Assembly: GCA_021810985.1 (NCBI GenBank)
Contig: JAJZQA010000001.1
Coordinates: 1-27,054, forward strand
Length of the DNA stretch: 27,054 nucleotides
Reading direction: 5' to 3'
Origin: Deltaproteobacteria bacterium
GTDB lineage: Bacteria > Desulfobacterota > Desulfuromonadia > Geobacterales > Geobacteraceae
The position numbers and the translations under genes are program-made. The notes under the pieces are model-generated. The model had not been told where the DNA came from and did no database searches. It worked only from the letters and a program-made list of their open reading frames with translations. Shown piece after piece: positions 7,115-14,535 of this stretch (positions are counted from its first letter, which is position 1; every line of letters begins with the position of its first letter).

Positions 7115-7656
7115 GACCGTCTCTAAAGGCATTATATGAACGAAAAAAGCCTTGGCTGCTGGTGATCGTGTTGTTGCTGCTCCTCAACATCAGCGCTATC
7201 GTTGTTCTACTGTTCTTCCAGCAGCCGCTGCTCAAGCAGAAGAAAGAGCTCGTGACGGAGCAACGTCAAGGCCTCGCTGCGCTGGAACGCGGGGATGCAA
7301 ACACCCTGTATCGAAAAGGTAAGGCCGATATGGAAAAATTGCAGGGGATGATTCCGCTCAAACGGCAATTTGCCCCACTCCTGGCGGATATCATGGCTGA
7401 TGCCGCGGAATGCCATGTTTCCAGTGACGCACTTACCTATAAACCGGAATATCTCAGTCAAAAGAAGATGCTGGTCTACCATGTTTCACTCTCGGTGAGC
7501 GGGCGATACGCGGATATTCGCTGTTATCTCTACAAAATGCAGACCAGGAAAGAGCTCGTGGTTATTGATTCCGTGATGCTGAAAAGCGAGGATCCCTACG
7601 TGGAAAAGGTCTCCATGGATCTCAAGTTGACGACCTATCTGAGGGACGGCGCATGA
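7111..7656 (+). CDS. pilO: PilO-like inner-membrane assembly protein
   Basis: ATG 7111 overlaps the pilN stop as ATGA and has GAGAGAG just upstream. The longer in-frame start at 7057 lies inside pilN and is unlikely. The 181-residue protein has a membrane helix at about 14-36 (WLLVIVLLLLLNISAIVVLLFF), a coiled-coil (KQKKELVTEQRQGLAALERG) and a periplasmic ferredoxin-like domain (LADIMADAAECHVSSDALTY ... YHVSLSVSGRYADIRCYLYKMQ) typical of PilO/GspM. It would pair with the PilN-like protein through coiled-coil and periplasmic domains. Confidence 0.8.
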   Translation: MRPSLKALYERKKPWLLVIVLLLLLNISAIVVLLFFQQPLLKQKKELVTEQRQGLAALERGDANTLYRKGKADMEKLQGMIPLKRQFAPLLADIMADAAECHVSSDALTYKPEYLSQKKMLVYHVSLSVSGRYADIRCYLYKMQTRKELVVIDSVMLKSEDPYVEKVSMDLKLTTYLRDGA

Positions 7657-8282
7657 ACAGGCAGCGTCTGTTACTGATGATTCTGGTGCCAATACTGATT
7701 GCCACCTCACTCTGGAGCTATTATTCCTTTCCGCGGCAAAAAACCGTGGCCAAGCTAAAATATTCGCCGGGGTCCCGGGCGGTTGCCACCCGGGAGCGCT
7801 TGAAAGCGGCCGGGCCAGGCGTGAAACCAATGGACAGCCGCGTCCTGCGGCTCGATCTTCTGGAAAACCGCCCGGAATTCGCCGGCTACCAGCGGGATAT
7901 CTTCAGCCCGCTGTTTGTCGACCGGGAAACGATGCTGGAGCGGCAAGCCGCGGCAGCAGCGGCGGCGGCCGCCGCGGAGGCGGCGCGCAGGGCTCGCCTG
8001 GCGGGTCCGCCGCAGCCGGTCAAGCCTCTTCCCGTGCCGACCGGGGTGCAGACTGAGCTGGCGGCCTTCAAGCTGCACGGCTTTCTGAAAAAAGATGGGA
8101 AAAAAATCGTATTTCTGGCTAAGGGCCAGGAAATAACCCCGGTCAAGGAGGGAACTACCTTTGCCGGCCGCTATGTCGCGACGTCCATTACCGATCAGGT
8201 CATTATTCTGAAAGTAACCGGTACCGGTGAGGAGATAATAATCCCTTTGATAGAAAACGAGCCGCTGAGAGTTATGCGGTAA
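7653..8282 (+). CDS. PilP/GspC-like protein linking platform and secretin
   Basis: The 209-residue protein starts by an ATGA overlap with pilO. It has an N-terminal membrane anchor (about 5-27), a linker, an unusual alanine run (about residues 99-109, then EAARRAR), a proline-rich stretch, and a C-terminal beta domain (AFKLHGFLKKDGKKIVFLA ... EGTTFAGRYVATSITDQVIIL) resembling the homology region of GspC/PilP. Those domains touch the N0 region of the secretin and gate the channel. Identity rests on position between pilO and gspD plus the fold-like pattern. PilP is normally a lipoprotein, whereas this one has an uncleaved-type anchor like GspC. Confidence 0.65.
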   Translation: MNRQRLLLMILVPILIATSLWSYYSFPRQKTVAKLKYSPGSRAVATRERLKAAGPGVKPMDSRVLRLDLLENRPEFAGYQRDIFSPLFVDRETMLERQAAAAAAAAAAEAARRARLAGPPQPVKPLPVPTGVQTELAAFKLHGFLKKDGKKIVFLAKGQEITPVKEGTTFAGRYVATSITDQVIILKVTGTGEEIIIPLIENEPLRVMR

Positions 8283-8330
8283 CAGTCGAACCCGGTCCTC
8301 TCAGGGAACCGGCATCCGAGGAGTCGACGA

Positions 8331-10781
8331 ATGCGTTCACTTATGTATCTGCTCTTAGCAGGTTGTGTCACCGCCACCCTGATCGGCTGTGCCGCGGGGC
8401 GGTCCTTCAACGCCGGGCAGGGTCTGGAAGACCAGGGCAAGTACGAAGAGGCCATGCTCAGTTATGCGGATGCCTTTCGTGCTGATCCCGAGGTCGTAGA
8501 ATACCGGGCACGCTTTCTCACCGCACGCGACCGGGCGGCGGAAATTCGCTATGCGAAGGGTCTGGAAGAATTCAGGGCCGGTGACTATCCTGCTGCTTTG
8601 AAGGATTTCCAGGTCGCCTATGTGCTCGACCCCAGCAAAGAGATCTACCGGCAGAAGGTCGATGCCACAATGCGGAAAAGGGATGCGCTAGAGGCGTATA
8701 ATGAAGGGCTGGCGTTCGAGAAAGACAACAAGCCGAAATACGCGAAACTTGCCTACGAGAAAGCTCTTGATCTGGATCCGGAAGAGCCGGAATACAAACA
8801 GGCCAGGGCCCGGGTGCGTGGGCAGCTCGACTCCAGGATGGCCGGGTATGAATTGCAGCTCTCCTCGCTGAAACCCTTTGCCTTCAAATTCAACGGCGCC
8901 GGTCTCAAGGGAGTTTTCCGGATTCTGACTCAGCTTTCCGGCATCAATTTCATCTTTGACGAAGCGGTCAAGGACACTCCGGTTACCATCAATCTGGATC
9001 GGACGAATTTCCGGCAGGTGCTGGATCTGCTGAGCACCATGCACAAACTCGGCAGTACGGTCCTCAATGAAAAGACCGTGCTGATCTTTCCCAAGACGGC
9101 CGATAAGGTCAAACAGTACGAGAATATGGAATTGCACACCTTCCATCTCAATTACATGGACGCGAAAAAGGGCATCAACCTGATTCGCAGCATGTTGCCG
9201 GCCCGCAAGGTCTACGTCAATGAAGAAACCAACTCCATCGTCGTACGGGACAATAGTGATACCGTAGCGGTGATAGAGCGGTTGCTGGATGCCAATGACG
9301 TACCGGATGCGGAGGTGCTGCTGGATGTTGAAGTCATTGAGCTGAACGACAAGGACACCAAGAATGTCGGGCTGCTGTTGAGCCGTTATGGCGTCGATCT
9401 CGGTGCCTTTAATCTGAGCAGCGGCAAGTTGCTGGCCGACACGCTGGTCAATGCCCAAACGACCGGAAGCACCACGACCACGGACGCGAGCATTTCCAAT
9501 CTGATCAATGCCTTCAACTGGAACGGCTTCGGCGGATTCGTGACGGTGCCGAATGCCACCTATAATTTCGGTAAAACGTTTGCGAAGGGAGAGGTCCTCT
9601 CCAATCCGAAAATCCGGGTGAAAAACAAGGAAAAGGCCAAGTTCACGGTCGGCACCCGGGTGCCGATCACCACCACCACGACCAATGGGACGATCGGCGG
9701 TTTCAGCGTGAATGTCCAGTATGTGGATGTGGGGGTAAAGCTCAACGCCGAACCATTGATTCAGCTCAACAACACGATCGACATCAAGCTGAGTCTGGAA
9801 GTCAGTTCCATCGTACAGAAGGAAACGCTGGCCGACAAGACAACTACCGTTGTCACCATCGGCACTCGCAACCTGGAAACCGTGCTGAGCCTGAAAGATG
9901 GTGAAACGAGCGTCATTGGCGGTCTCATATCCCGGACCAATACCGACAGCCAGAATAAGATCTTCCTGCTGGGAGACATTCCCGTCATCGGGCCGTTTAT
10001 CTCCGGAAACAGCAATAGCAAGGAAAAGACCGAAATAGTGCTTGCCATCACACCCCATCTGATGCGAGGCCTGATAGCACCTCCGGCCAATGCCACGTCA
10101 TTCATGTCCGGAAAGGAAGATGACCCCTCCCTGGCCCTGTTCCCGCCAGCTTCCGATGAAGAGCCGGGGCAAGCTGCAGCGGTACCGCGATTCGCTGCTC
10201 CTCCGGCTGTTTCCCAACCGGCTGCGCCGCCGCCCGCTTTCGCGCCGCAGGCTACTTCAACCTCGCTTCCCGGTCAACCTGGGGAAACCCCCGCCGCTAC
10301 GGCTCAGGCTGTTGCTCCTGTGGCGATCCCGGTATCTCCCGGGACAGTTTCGAATCAGGGTTCTTCCTTGCAAAGTGGTTCGCTGATCATTGCGACCCCG
10401 CCAGTGAGTAAAGTGGGTGAGACGTTCACCCTGGAAATTCGTGCCGAGAATGTCGGCGCTGTTATGTCGGCGCCATTTTCTTTGACCTTCGATCCGAATT
10501 ATGTCGAACCTGAAGCTGTATCACCAGGGACATTTCTGCAAAAACAGGGCTTGCAAACGAATTTCTCCAGTTCCACTGACCCAAGTGGCGCTATTAATGT
10601 CGATGTATCACTTCCCGATGGAGCTACCGTCGCAGGCGGAAGCGGTATTCTGGCAACCGCTGTATTCCGTGCCAAAAAGCCAGGGGTCGCGGCGTTCGGA
10701 TTCCGGGATGTTGCGTTCAAATCGGATACAGGAGCTAATGTCCCGGTAATTCCGGTGGCAGCCTCCTTGAATATTCAGTAA
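8331..10781 (+). CDS. gspD: Type II secretin GspD: TPR + secretin + cohesin-like C-terminus
   Basis: This 816-residue outer-membrane channel starts with a lipoprotein signal (LIGC, C20; an earlier LAGC at C12 is possible). Three TPR-like repeats follow (about 25-170: YEEAMLSYADAFRADP, YPAALKDFQVAYVLDP, YAKLAYEKALDLDP). Then come an N0/STN-like domain (about 182-255), one N1 domain (about 265-330) and the secretin core (about 335-590, ending with DIPVIGPFISGNSNSKEKTE and ITPHLM). After a Pro/Ala/Gln-rich linker (about 600-680), residues 685-816 form a cohesin-like beta domain (ENVGAVMSAPFSLTFDPNYV ... GGSGILATAVFRAKKPG). Classical GspD has N0-N3 and neither TPRs nor a cohesin domain. GAGGAG lies seven bases upstream of the start. 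Confidence 0.93.
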   Translation: MRSLMYLLLAGCVTATLIGCAAGRSFNAGQGLEDQGKYEEAMLSYADAFRADPEVVEYRARFLTARDRAAEIRYAKGLEEFRAGDYPAALKDFQVAYVLDPSKEIYRQKVDATMRKRDALEAYNEGLAFEKDNKPKYAKLAYEKALDLDPEEPEYKQARARVRGQLDSRMAGYELQLSSLKPFAFKFNGAGLKGVFRILTQLSGINFIFDEAVKDTPVTINLDRTNFRQVLDLLSTMHKLGSTVLNEKTVLIFPKTADKVKQYENMELHTFHLNYMDAKKGINLIRSMLPARKVYVNEETNSIVVRDNSDTVAVIERLLDANDVPDAEVLLDVEVIELNDKDTKNVGLLLSRYGVDLGAFNLSSGKLLADTLVNAQTTGSTTTTDASISNLINAFNWNGFGGFVTVPNATYNFGKTFAKGEVLSNPKIRVKNKEKAKFTVGTRVPITTTTTNGTIGGFSVNVQYVDVGVKLNAEPLIQLNNTIDIKLSLEVSSIVQKETLADKTTTVVTIGTRNLETVLSLKDGETSVIGGLISRTNTDSQNKIFLLGDIPVIGPFISGNSNSKEKTEIVLAITPHLMRGLIAPPANATSFMSGKEDDPSLALFPPASDEEPGQAAAVPRFAAPPAVSQPAAPPPAFAPQATSTSLPGQPGETPAATAQAVAPVAIPVSPGTVSNQGSSLQSGSLIIATPPVSKVGETFTLEIRAENVGAVMSAPFSLTFDPNYVEPEAVSPGTFLQKQGLQTNFSSSTDPSGAINVDVSLPDGATVAGGSGILATAVFRAKKPGVAAFGFRDVAFKSDTGANVPVIPVAASLNIQ

Positions 10782-10784
10782 AAC

Positions 10785-11279
10785 ATGATGAATTTTCTTT
10801 GGAAACGAAAGGGCGTTACCCTCCTTGAGTTGATCGTGGCAATCAGTATCCTGACCATTCTGGTTGCGGGCATCGTGCCGTTGACGCGCATGACCGCAAA
10901 GAGAACCCGGGAAATTGAATTGCGGAGCAACCTGCGCATTATCCGGACCGCTCTCGATGATTTCAAGAAGAGCTACGACAAGGCAGTAAATGATAAGAAA
11001 ATTCCCGTCACGGAGAACAAATCCGGTTATCCCGAGACATTGAATCAGTTGGTCGAGGGGTATGATTTTGGCGGTCTCTATGCGTTTAAGAAGAAGTTTC
11101 TGCGCAAGGTGCCCATTGACCCGATGAACCCGCCGGAACCGGGCGAAGAACCCGAATGGGGAATGCGGTCCTACAGTGATCAGCCTGATAGCAACTCCTG
11201 GGGCGGGGAAGATGTTTATGATGTATATTCACTCAGTGAAGGAACGGGGCTTGACGGTACAAAATACGAGGAATGGTGA
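10785..11279 (+). CDS. gspG: GspG-type major pseudopilin, first paralog
   Basis: The 164-residue prepilin has leader MMNFLWKRKG and a processed N-terminus VTLLELIVAISILTILVAG with Glu at position 5, as required for peptidase methylation and pilus assembly. A long alpha-helix and a globular domain follow, ending in VYDVYSLSEGTGLDGTKYEEW, the GspG-type calcium-loop C-terminus. It would polymerise into the pseudopilus piston. The start follows the gspD stop by three bases, and no good ribosome site is visible, so translation is probably coupled; ATG 10788 is an equal candidate. The gene for the needed prepilin peptidase is not in the window. Confidence 0.9.
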   Translation: MMNFLWKRKGVTLLELIVAISILTILVAGIVPLTRMTAKRTREIELRSNLRIIRTALDDFKKSYDKAVNDKKIPVTENKSGYPETLNQLVEGYDFGGLYAFKKKFLRKVPIDPMNPPEPGEEPEWGMRSYSDQPDSNSWGGEDVYDVYSLSEGTGLDGTKYEEW

Positions 11280-11298
11280 TAACGTGCGGAGTGGGTTG

Positions 11299-11727
11299 AT
11301 GGTGCGGGGATCTCGGGGCTTTACCTTAATCGAGTTGATGATTGTGCTGTCAATTATCGGCATTCTGTCATCGATTGCCGTGCCGAATTATCAACGCTGG
11401 ATAATCCGGGCGAAAGAGGCCGCACTGAGTGACAGCCTGAATAATTTCCGCAAGACCATCGACGAGTATTATGCCGACCAGGGCAAGTATCCGGATGAAC
11501 TGAACGAACTCGTTGCCAGAGGATACCTGCGGGGGCTGCCGATCGATCCTTTTACCAAAAAATCTGATACCTGGATAACGGTCGCGCCTCCCGAGGGGAA
11601 CACCATCCCGTTAGATTCCGGCACCCAGCCGGTAACCGCCCCGGTGAAGGAACCGGGCAACGTCTATGATGTCCATAGCGGGTCCGACCTGGTCGGCAGC
11701 AATGGCGTGCCCTATAACGAGTGGTGA
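11299..11727 (+). CDS. gspG: GspG-type pseudopilin, second paralog
   Basis: This 142-residue prepilin has leader MVRGSRG and then FTLIELMIVLSIIGILSSIAVPNY, a canonical class III signal with E5. Its C-terminal NVYDVHSGSDLVGSNGVPYNEW is clearly paralogous to the end of the gene before it, so the two are a tandem duplication that diverged. ATG 11299 has GGAGTGGG just upstream; GTG 11284 with GAGGAA ten bases before it is an alternative start. Its shape (YYADQGKYPDELNELVARGYLRGLPIDP) matches typical GspG, so this may be the main subunit and the first paralog a variant. It ends the + strand operon at a convergent terminator. Confidence 0.9.
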   Translation: MVRGSRGFTLIELMIVLSIIGILSSIAVPNYQRWIIRAKEAALSDSLNNFRKTIDEYYADQGKYPDELNELVARGYLRGLPIDPFTKKSDTWITVAPPEGNTIPLDSGTQPVTAPVKEPGNVYDVHSGSDLVGSNGVPYNEW

Positions 11728-11733
11728 AGCAGG

Positions 11734-11766
11734 AGCGATTGGCGAATAGCTAATCGCTGTACTTTT
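11734..11766. terminator. Convergent terminator between gspG2 and gspE
   Basis: AGCGATT (11734-11740) and AATCGCT (11752-11758) form a 7-bp stem with an 11-base loop, followed by ACTTTTATT on the + strand. The 37-base gap between two convergent genes holds little else. It could serve the + strand operon; the minus direction has only short A/T tracts inside the gspE stop region. Confidence 0.5.
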
Positions 11767-13534
11767 ATTCCACGAAAGTCACCCGGTTGATCTCCCTGAG
11801 AGTTGTTTCTCCGTTCAGAAGTTTTTCTATTGCCGATTCCCGCAGAAATACCACACCAGATTCACGGGCCAATTGTTTGAGCTCGGTTGTGGACGATTTT
11901 CTGATCATGAGATCGCGAATTTCGTCCGTCATATCGAGAAGCTCGACGATGGCCGTCCTGCCGTGGTAGCCGGTGCCGTTGCAGGCTTCACAGCCGTGCG
12001 CTTCAAAAAGGGTCCGCTCCCGCGCGCGCTCGGGAGCAATGCCGGAATCAAGGAGAACCGCGTCCGGATAGCGGGTCGAAATCCGGCACTGTGGACAGAG
12101 CCGTCGTACCAGCCGTTGCGCCATGACACAGTTCAGGCTGGAAACGAAATTGTAGGGGTCGATGTTCATGTGGAAAAAACGGCCGATCACGTCAAAGACA
12201 TTATTGGCGTGAACGGTGGTAAAAACCAGGTGCCCCGTCAATGCCGACTGGACGGCGATCTGGGCGGTTTCTGAGTCACGGATTTCCCCGACCATGATTT
12301 TGTCCGGGTCGTGACGCAGGATTGAGCGCAATCCCCGGGCAAAGGTCAGGCCTTTCTTTTCATTCACCGGGATCTGAAGAATACCGCGCAGCATGTATTC
12401 AACCGGGTCCTCGATGGTGATGATTTTTTCCTCTCCGGTGTGAATTTCGGTCAAGGCGGCATAGAGTGTTGTCGATTTACCGCTGCCGGTGGGCCCGGTC
12501 ACGAGAATCATGCCGTACGGTTCGTGAATCTTCTTGCGAAACCGGACTATTTCCCGGTCGCTGATGCCGAGACTTTCAAGGGTCAAGCCTTTCAGATTGC
12601 TGGCGATCGCTTCTTTATCGAGGATCCTGATTACCGCATCCTCGCCCATAACGCTGGGCATGATGGAGATACGGAAATCGATCGACTTTTCGCCCAAGCG
12701 AATTTTAAAACGGCCGTCCTGGGGGACGCGGCGTTCGGAGATATCCAGTTCGCTCATGACCTTGAGACGCGAGATGATCGGGGCCTGAAACTGGATGCCC
12801 ATCGGATCGCTGGCTTTGTAAAGCACGCCATCGATACGGTATTTGATGACCACGCCTTCCTGGCTGGTTTCGATATGAATATCGCTGGCACGGCGGTTAA
12901 GGGCATCCAGAATCGTGGTGTTGAGAAGTTTGATGATGGGGCTGGTATCCTCGGAAATGCCCTCCACCGTCAGGATTTCCTCGCCGTGATCGTTTTCTTT
13001 AACCAGCTGCAGCATGAAGTCTTCCGAAACTTCCCGCAAGACCCTGCTGGTCGCCGTGCCGGCTTTGAAAAAATCCGCTATTGCTGATTCGGTTGCCACG
13101 CGGACCTTGATACGGCGATCAACCAGGAGTTCCAGTTCGTCCAGTTTGAGTACGTCGGTGGGGTCGGACGTGGCTACAACCAGGGACTCGGAGTCCATCT
13201 CCAGCGGCACGAAGCGGAACCGGTGAATGAAATCGGCCGGTAGTAACGCAAGCAGCTCTTCGTCAATTTTATACTGACTCAGATCGGCGTATTCGAGGCC
13301 GAATTGCTTCGCCAGCGCCTGCGCAAGATTCTCTTCACTGATCAGGCCTTCAAGGATGCAGATTTTACCGAAACGTTGATCCTCCAGGGCGAGTCTTTCC
13401 AGTATGAGAGGCAGATATTCGGCAGCCAGTGAGCCTTGCTCGATGAGAATAGTTCCGATGTCTTTGTTCTGGTAACCCATTGATATCTCACGATCTTTCA
13501 GCTTGGGAATTAGGTGTGGAAGTTGTTGCTCCAT
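11765..13534 (-). CDS. gspE: Type II secretion ATPase GspE/PilB with MshEN-like N-terminus
   Basis: The 589-residue AAA+ traffic ATPase has an N-terminal domain with two 24-residue MshEN-like motifs at 25-48 and 54-77 (the second begins RFGKICILEG), separated by five residues, a spacing used for c-di-GMP binding. The C-terminal motor has Walker A GPTGSGKS (about 345-352), an Asp box (ITIEDPVEY), Walker B (DKIMVGEIRD), a His box (ALTGHLVFTTVHAN) and a tetracysteine zinc site (CPQC, CEAC). It powers pseudopilus extension through GspF. ATG 13534 overlaps the upstream gene's stop as TAATG, indicating translational coupling. The gene lies on the opposite strand from the rest of the machine, which is unusual. 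Confidence 0.95.
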   Translation of the reverse strand: MEQQLPHLIPKLKDREISMGYQNKDIGTILIEQGSLAAEYLPLILERLALEDQRFGKICILEGLISEENLAQALAKQFGLEYADLSQYKIDEELLALLPADFIHRFRFVPLEMDSESLVVATSDPTDVLKLDELELLVDRRIKVRVATESAIADFFKAGTATSRVLREVSEDFMLQLVKENDHGEEILTVEGISEDTSPIIKLLNTTILDALNRRASDIHIETSQEGVVIKYRIDGVLYKASDPMGIQFQAPIISRLKVMSELDISERRVPQDGRFKIRLGEKSIDFRISIMPSVMGEDAVIRILDKEAIASNLKGLTLESLGISDREIVRFRKKIHEPYGMILVTGPTGSGKSTTLYAALTEIHTGEEKIITIEDPVEYMLRGILQIPVNEKKGLTFARGLRSILRHDPDKIMVGEIRDSETAQIAVQSALTGHLVFTTVHANNVFDVIGRFFHMNIDPYNFVSSLNCVMAQRLVRRLCPQCRISTRYPDAVLLDSGIAPERARERTLFEAHGCEACNGTGYHGRTAIVELLDMTDEIRDLMIRKSSTTELKQLARESGVVFLRESAIEKLLNGETTLREINRVTFVE

Positions 13535-14241
13535 TATTTCCGTTCCGGAGCCGCAACCGGGGCAGCCAGGCGGTTGGCTGTCGTAACATACTCGATCACC
13601 GCGGTGTCGGCAGCTCGAGGATCAAAGAGGTCCAAGGGCGGGGCGACGGTGAGCGGATATTCGGTCATCTGTCCGGAAAATGCCACTGTCAGCGAAGTCG
13701 AGAGACTGCCGCGGTTTGGCAGGATTTCCAGTATCCAGATGCCGGTATCGGTCCTCTTTGCCGAGACGAAATGTCCGCCAGTGACGGAAAAAATCGGGGG
13801 ATCATCGGCACGGCCCTGTACGCGCAGGGTAATGGTGGCCACGGTCGTTCCATCCGATAAAAGTACGGCCGGGTTCTGACTGAAGACCGGGTCCCAACGT
13901 GTGAACAGGCCTTCCAACGCTGCTTGGGTTTTTTTTCCGGAAAAGGCTCGAACGCGATCCAGCACACTTTCCTTGCGATCAAAACTTGCGGTTCTTGCGC
14001 CGGGAAACTGGTTGCCCGGCAGGTCCGTTTGCGCCTGGCTGTGGTCTATCGGCAGCAGCAGGAAAAGTGACACTGCATAGGATAGGGTGAGCAAGCGTCC
14101 CGTGGTGCGGAAAAGCTTGGCGATCAGGTTGAAGGAGAAGATGCGCGGGCCGTTGCCCGGAGCAAGAGACAGTGGGCCACCAGGTCCTTTTTCCGGTTGA
14201 GCAATGGAGAATGACGGGGCAGAAAGTATGTATCGAGTCAT
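13534..14241 (-). CDS. Membrane-anchored Ig-like protein coupled to gspE, unknown function
   Basis: This 235-residue protein has an N-terminal region of about 45 residues, a hydrophobic anchor or signal (LLTLSYAVSLFLLLPIDHSQA) and a periplasmic part. The periplasmic part holds a helical segment (SVLDRVRAFSGKKTQAALEGLF) and a beta-sandwich-like domain (NPAVLLSDGTTVATITLRVQG ... GIWILEILPNRGSLSTSLTV) reminiscent of bacterial Ig-like domains. I do not recognise a named family. ATG 14241 is chosen because AGGAA lies upstream and the longer frame to 14427 would run through the promoter. Its TAATG overlap with gspE and its position opposite the third pseudopilin suggest an accessory component of the secretion machine. 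That is inference. Confidence 0.65.
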   Translation of the reverse strand: MTRYILSAPSFSIAQPEKGPGGPLSLAPGNGPRIFSFNLIAKLFRTTGRLLTLSYAVSLFLLLPIDHSQAQTDLPGNQFPGARTASFDRKESVLDRVRAFSGKKTQAALEGLFTRWDPVFSQNPAVLLSDGTTVATITLRVQGRADDPPIFSVTGGHFVSAKRTDTGIWILEILPNRGSLSTSLTVAFSGQMTEYPLTVAPPLDLFDPRAADTAVIEYVTTANRLAAPVAAPERK

Positions 14242-14266
14242 GGCTGATTCCTGTATTGCTAGGAAA

Positions 14267-14287
14267 GAGATATCGAATGGATATCTC
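14267..14287. repeat. Perfect dyad GAGATATC-N5-GATATCTC
   Basis: GAGATATC (14267-14274) and GATATCTC (14280-14287) are perfect inverted repeats around GAATG. The site lies downstream of the minus-strand promoter at 14322-14350, inside the leader of the gspE operon. It could be a repressor operator or an RNA hairpin; there is no T-run for termination. Confidence 0.45.
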
Positions 14288-14321
14288 ACGGGTTTGTGGT
14301 TGGTCTTGATGTTGTTGCTAA

Positions 14322-14350
14322 AGTATATCTTACCTGGGGTGTTCGGCCAA
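14322..14350 (-). promoter_or_regulatory. Sigma70-like promoter for the gspE operon
   Basis: Read on the minus strand, TTGGCC (14350-14345) is followed by a 17-base spacer and TATACT (14327-14322). The -35 matches consensus at four positions and the -10 at five. The leader to ATG 14241 would be about 74 bases and would include the dyad at 14267-14287. Confidence 0.5.
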
Positions 14351-14427
14351 GAGACGAATTGTTCCACAAAAGCTGACCTGCAGGGCCTGCGCGAAATGGT
14401 ACGTCCGGATTGAAAAAACAGTACCAT

Positions 14428-14455
14428 TTGATACTCTAGTGTAACGTGTTATCGT
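14428..14455 (+). promoter_or_regulatory. Possible promoter for the minor pseudopilin
   Basis: TTGATA (14428-14433) and TATCGT (14450-14455) with a 16-base spacer match the sigma70 boxes at four positions each. The start codon at 14536 would lie about 74 bases after the predicted transcription start. Confidence 0.35.
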
Positions 14456-14535
14456 GCCGATGCAAAATTCCTGGACAGAAAAGATGTGTTTTGGGGGCGA
14501 TTATAAGCGGCGTTGTGCGCCGAAACCGGGTAAAT

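Larger units (their letters stand above)
14242..14535. other. Divergent promoter region, gspE operon / minor pseudopilin
   Basis: This 294-base gap separates divergently transcribed secretion genes. It is richer in AT than its surroundings and contains promoter-like boxes for both directions and a perfect 8-bp dyad at 14267-14287. No small gene is convincing. Confidence 0.6.

Noticed and set aside
8688..10058. 456-codon open frame on the minus strand inside gspD
   Set aside because: It lies wholly antisense to a clear secretin, is low in protein-like motifs (His/Gln/Gly/Asp-rich, typical of the complement of GC-rich coding DNA) and has no ribosome site.
12440..13087. 215-codon + strand frame opposite gspE
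   Set aside because: It is antisense to the GspE motor and MshEN regions; composition and lack of start signals mark it as a shadow.
14242..14427. Longer N-terminus for the gspE-coupled protein (start at 14427)
   Set aside because: It would translate through the dyad and the TTGGCC/TATACT promoter boxes; ATG 14241 has a plausible ribosome site.
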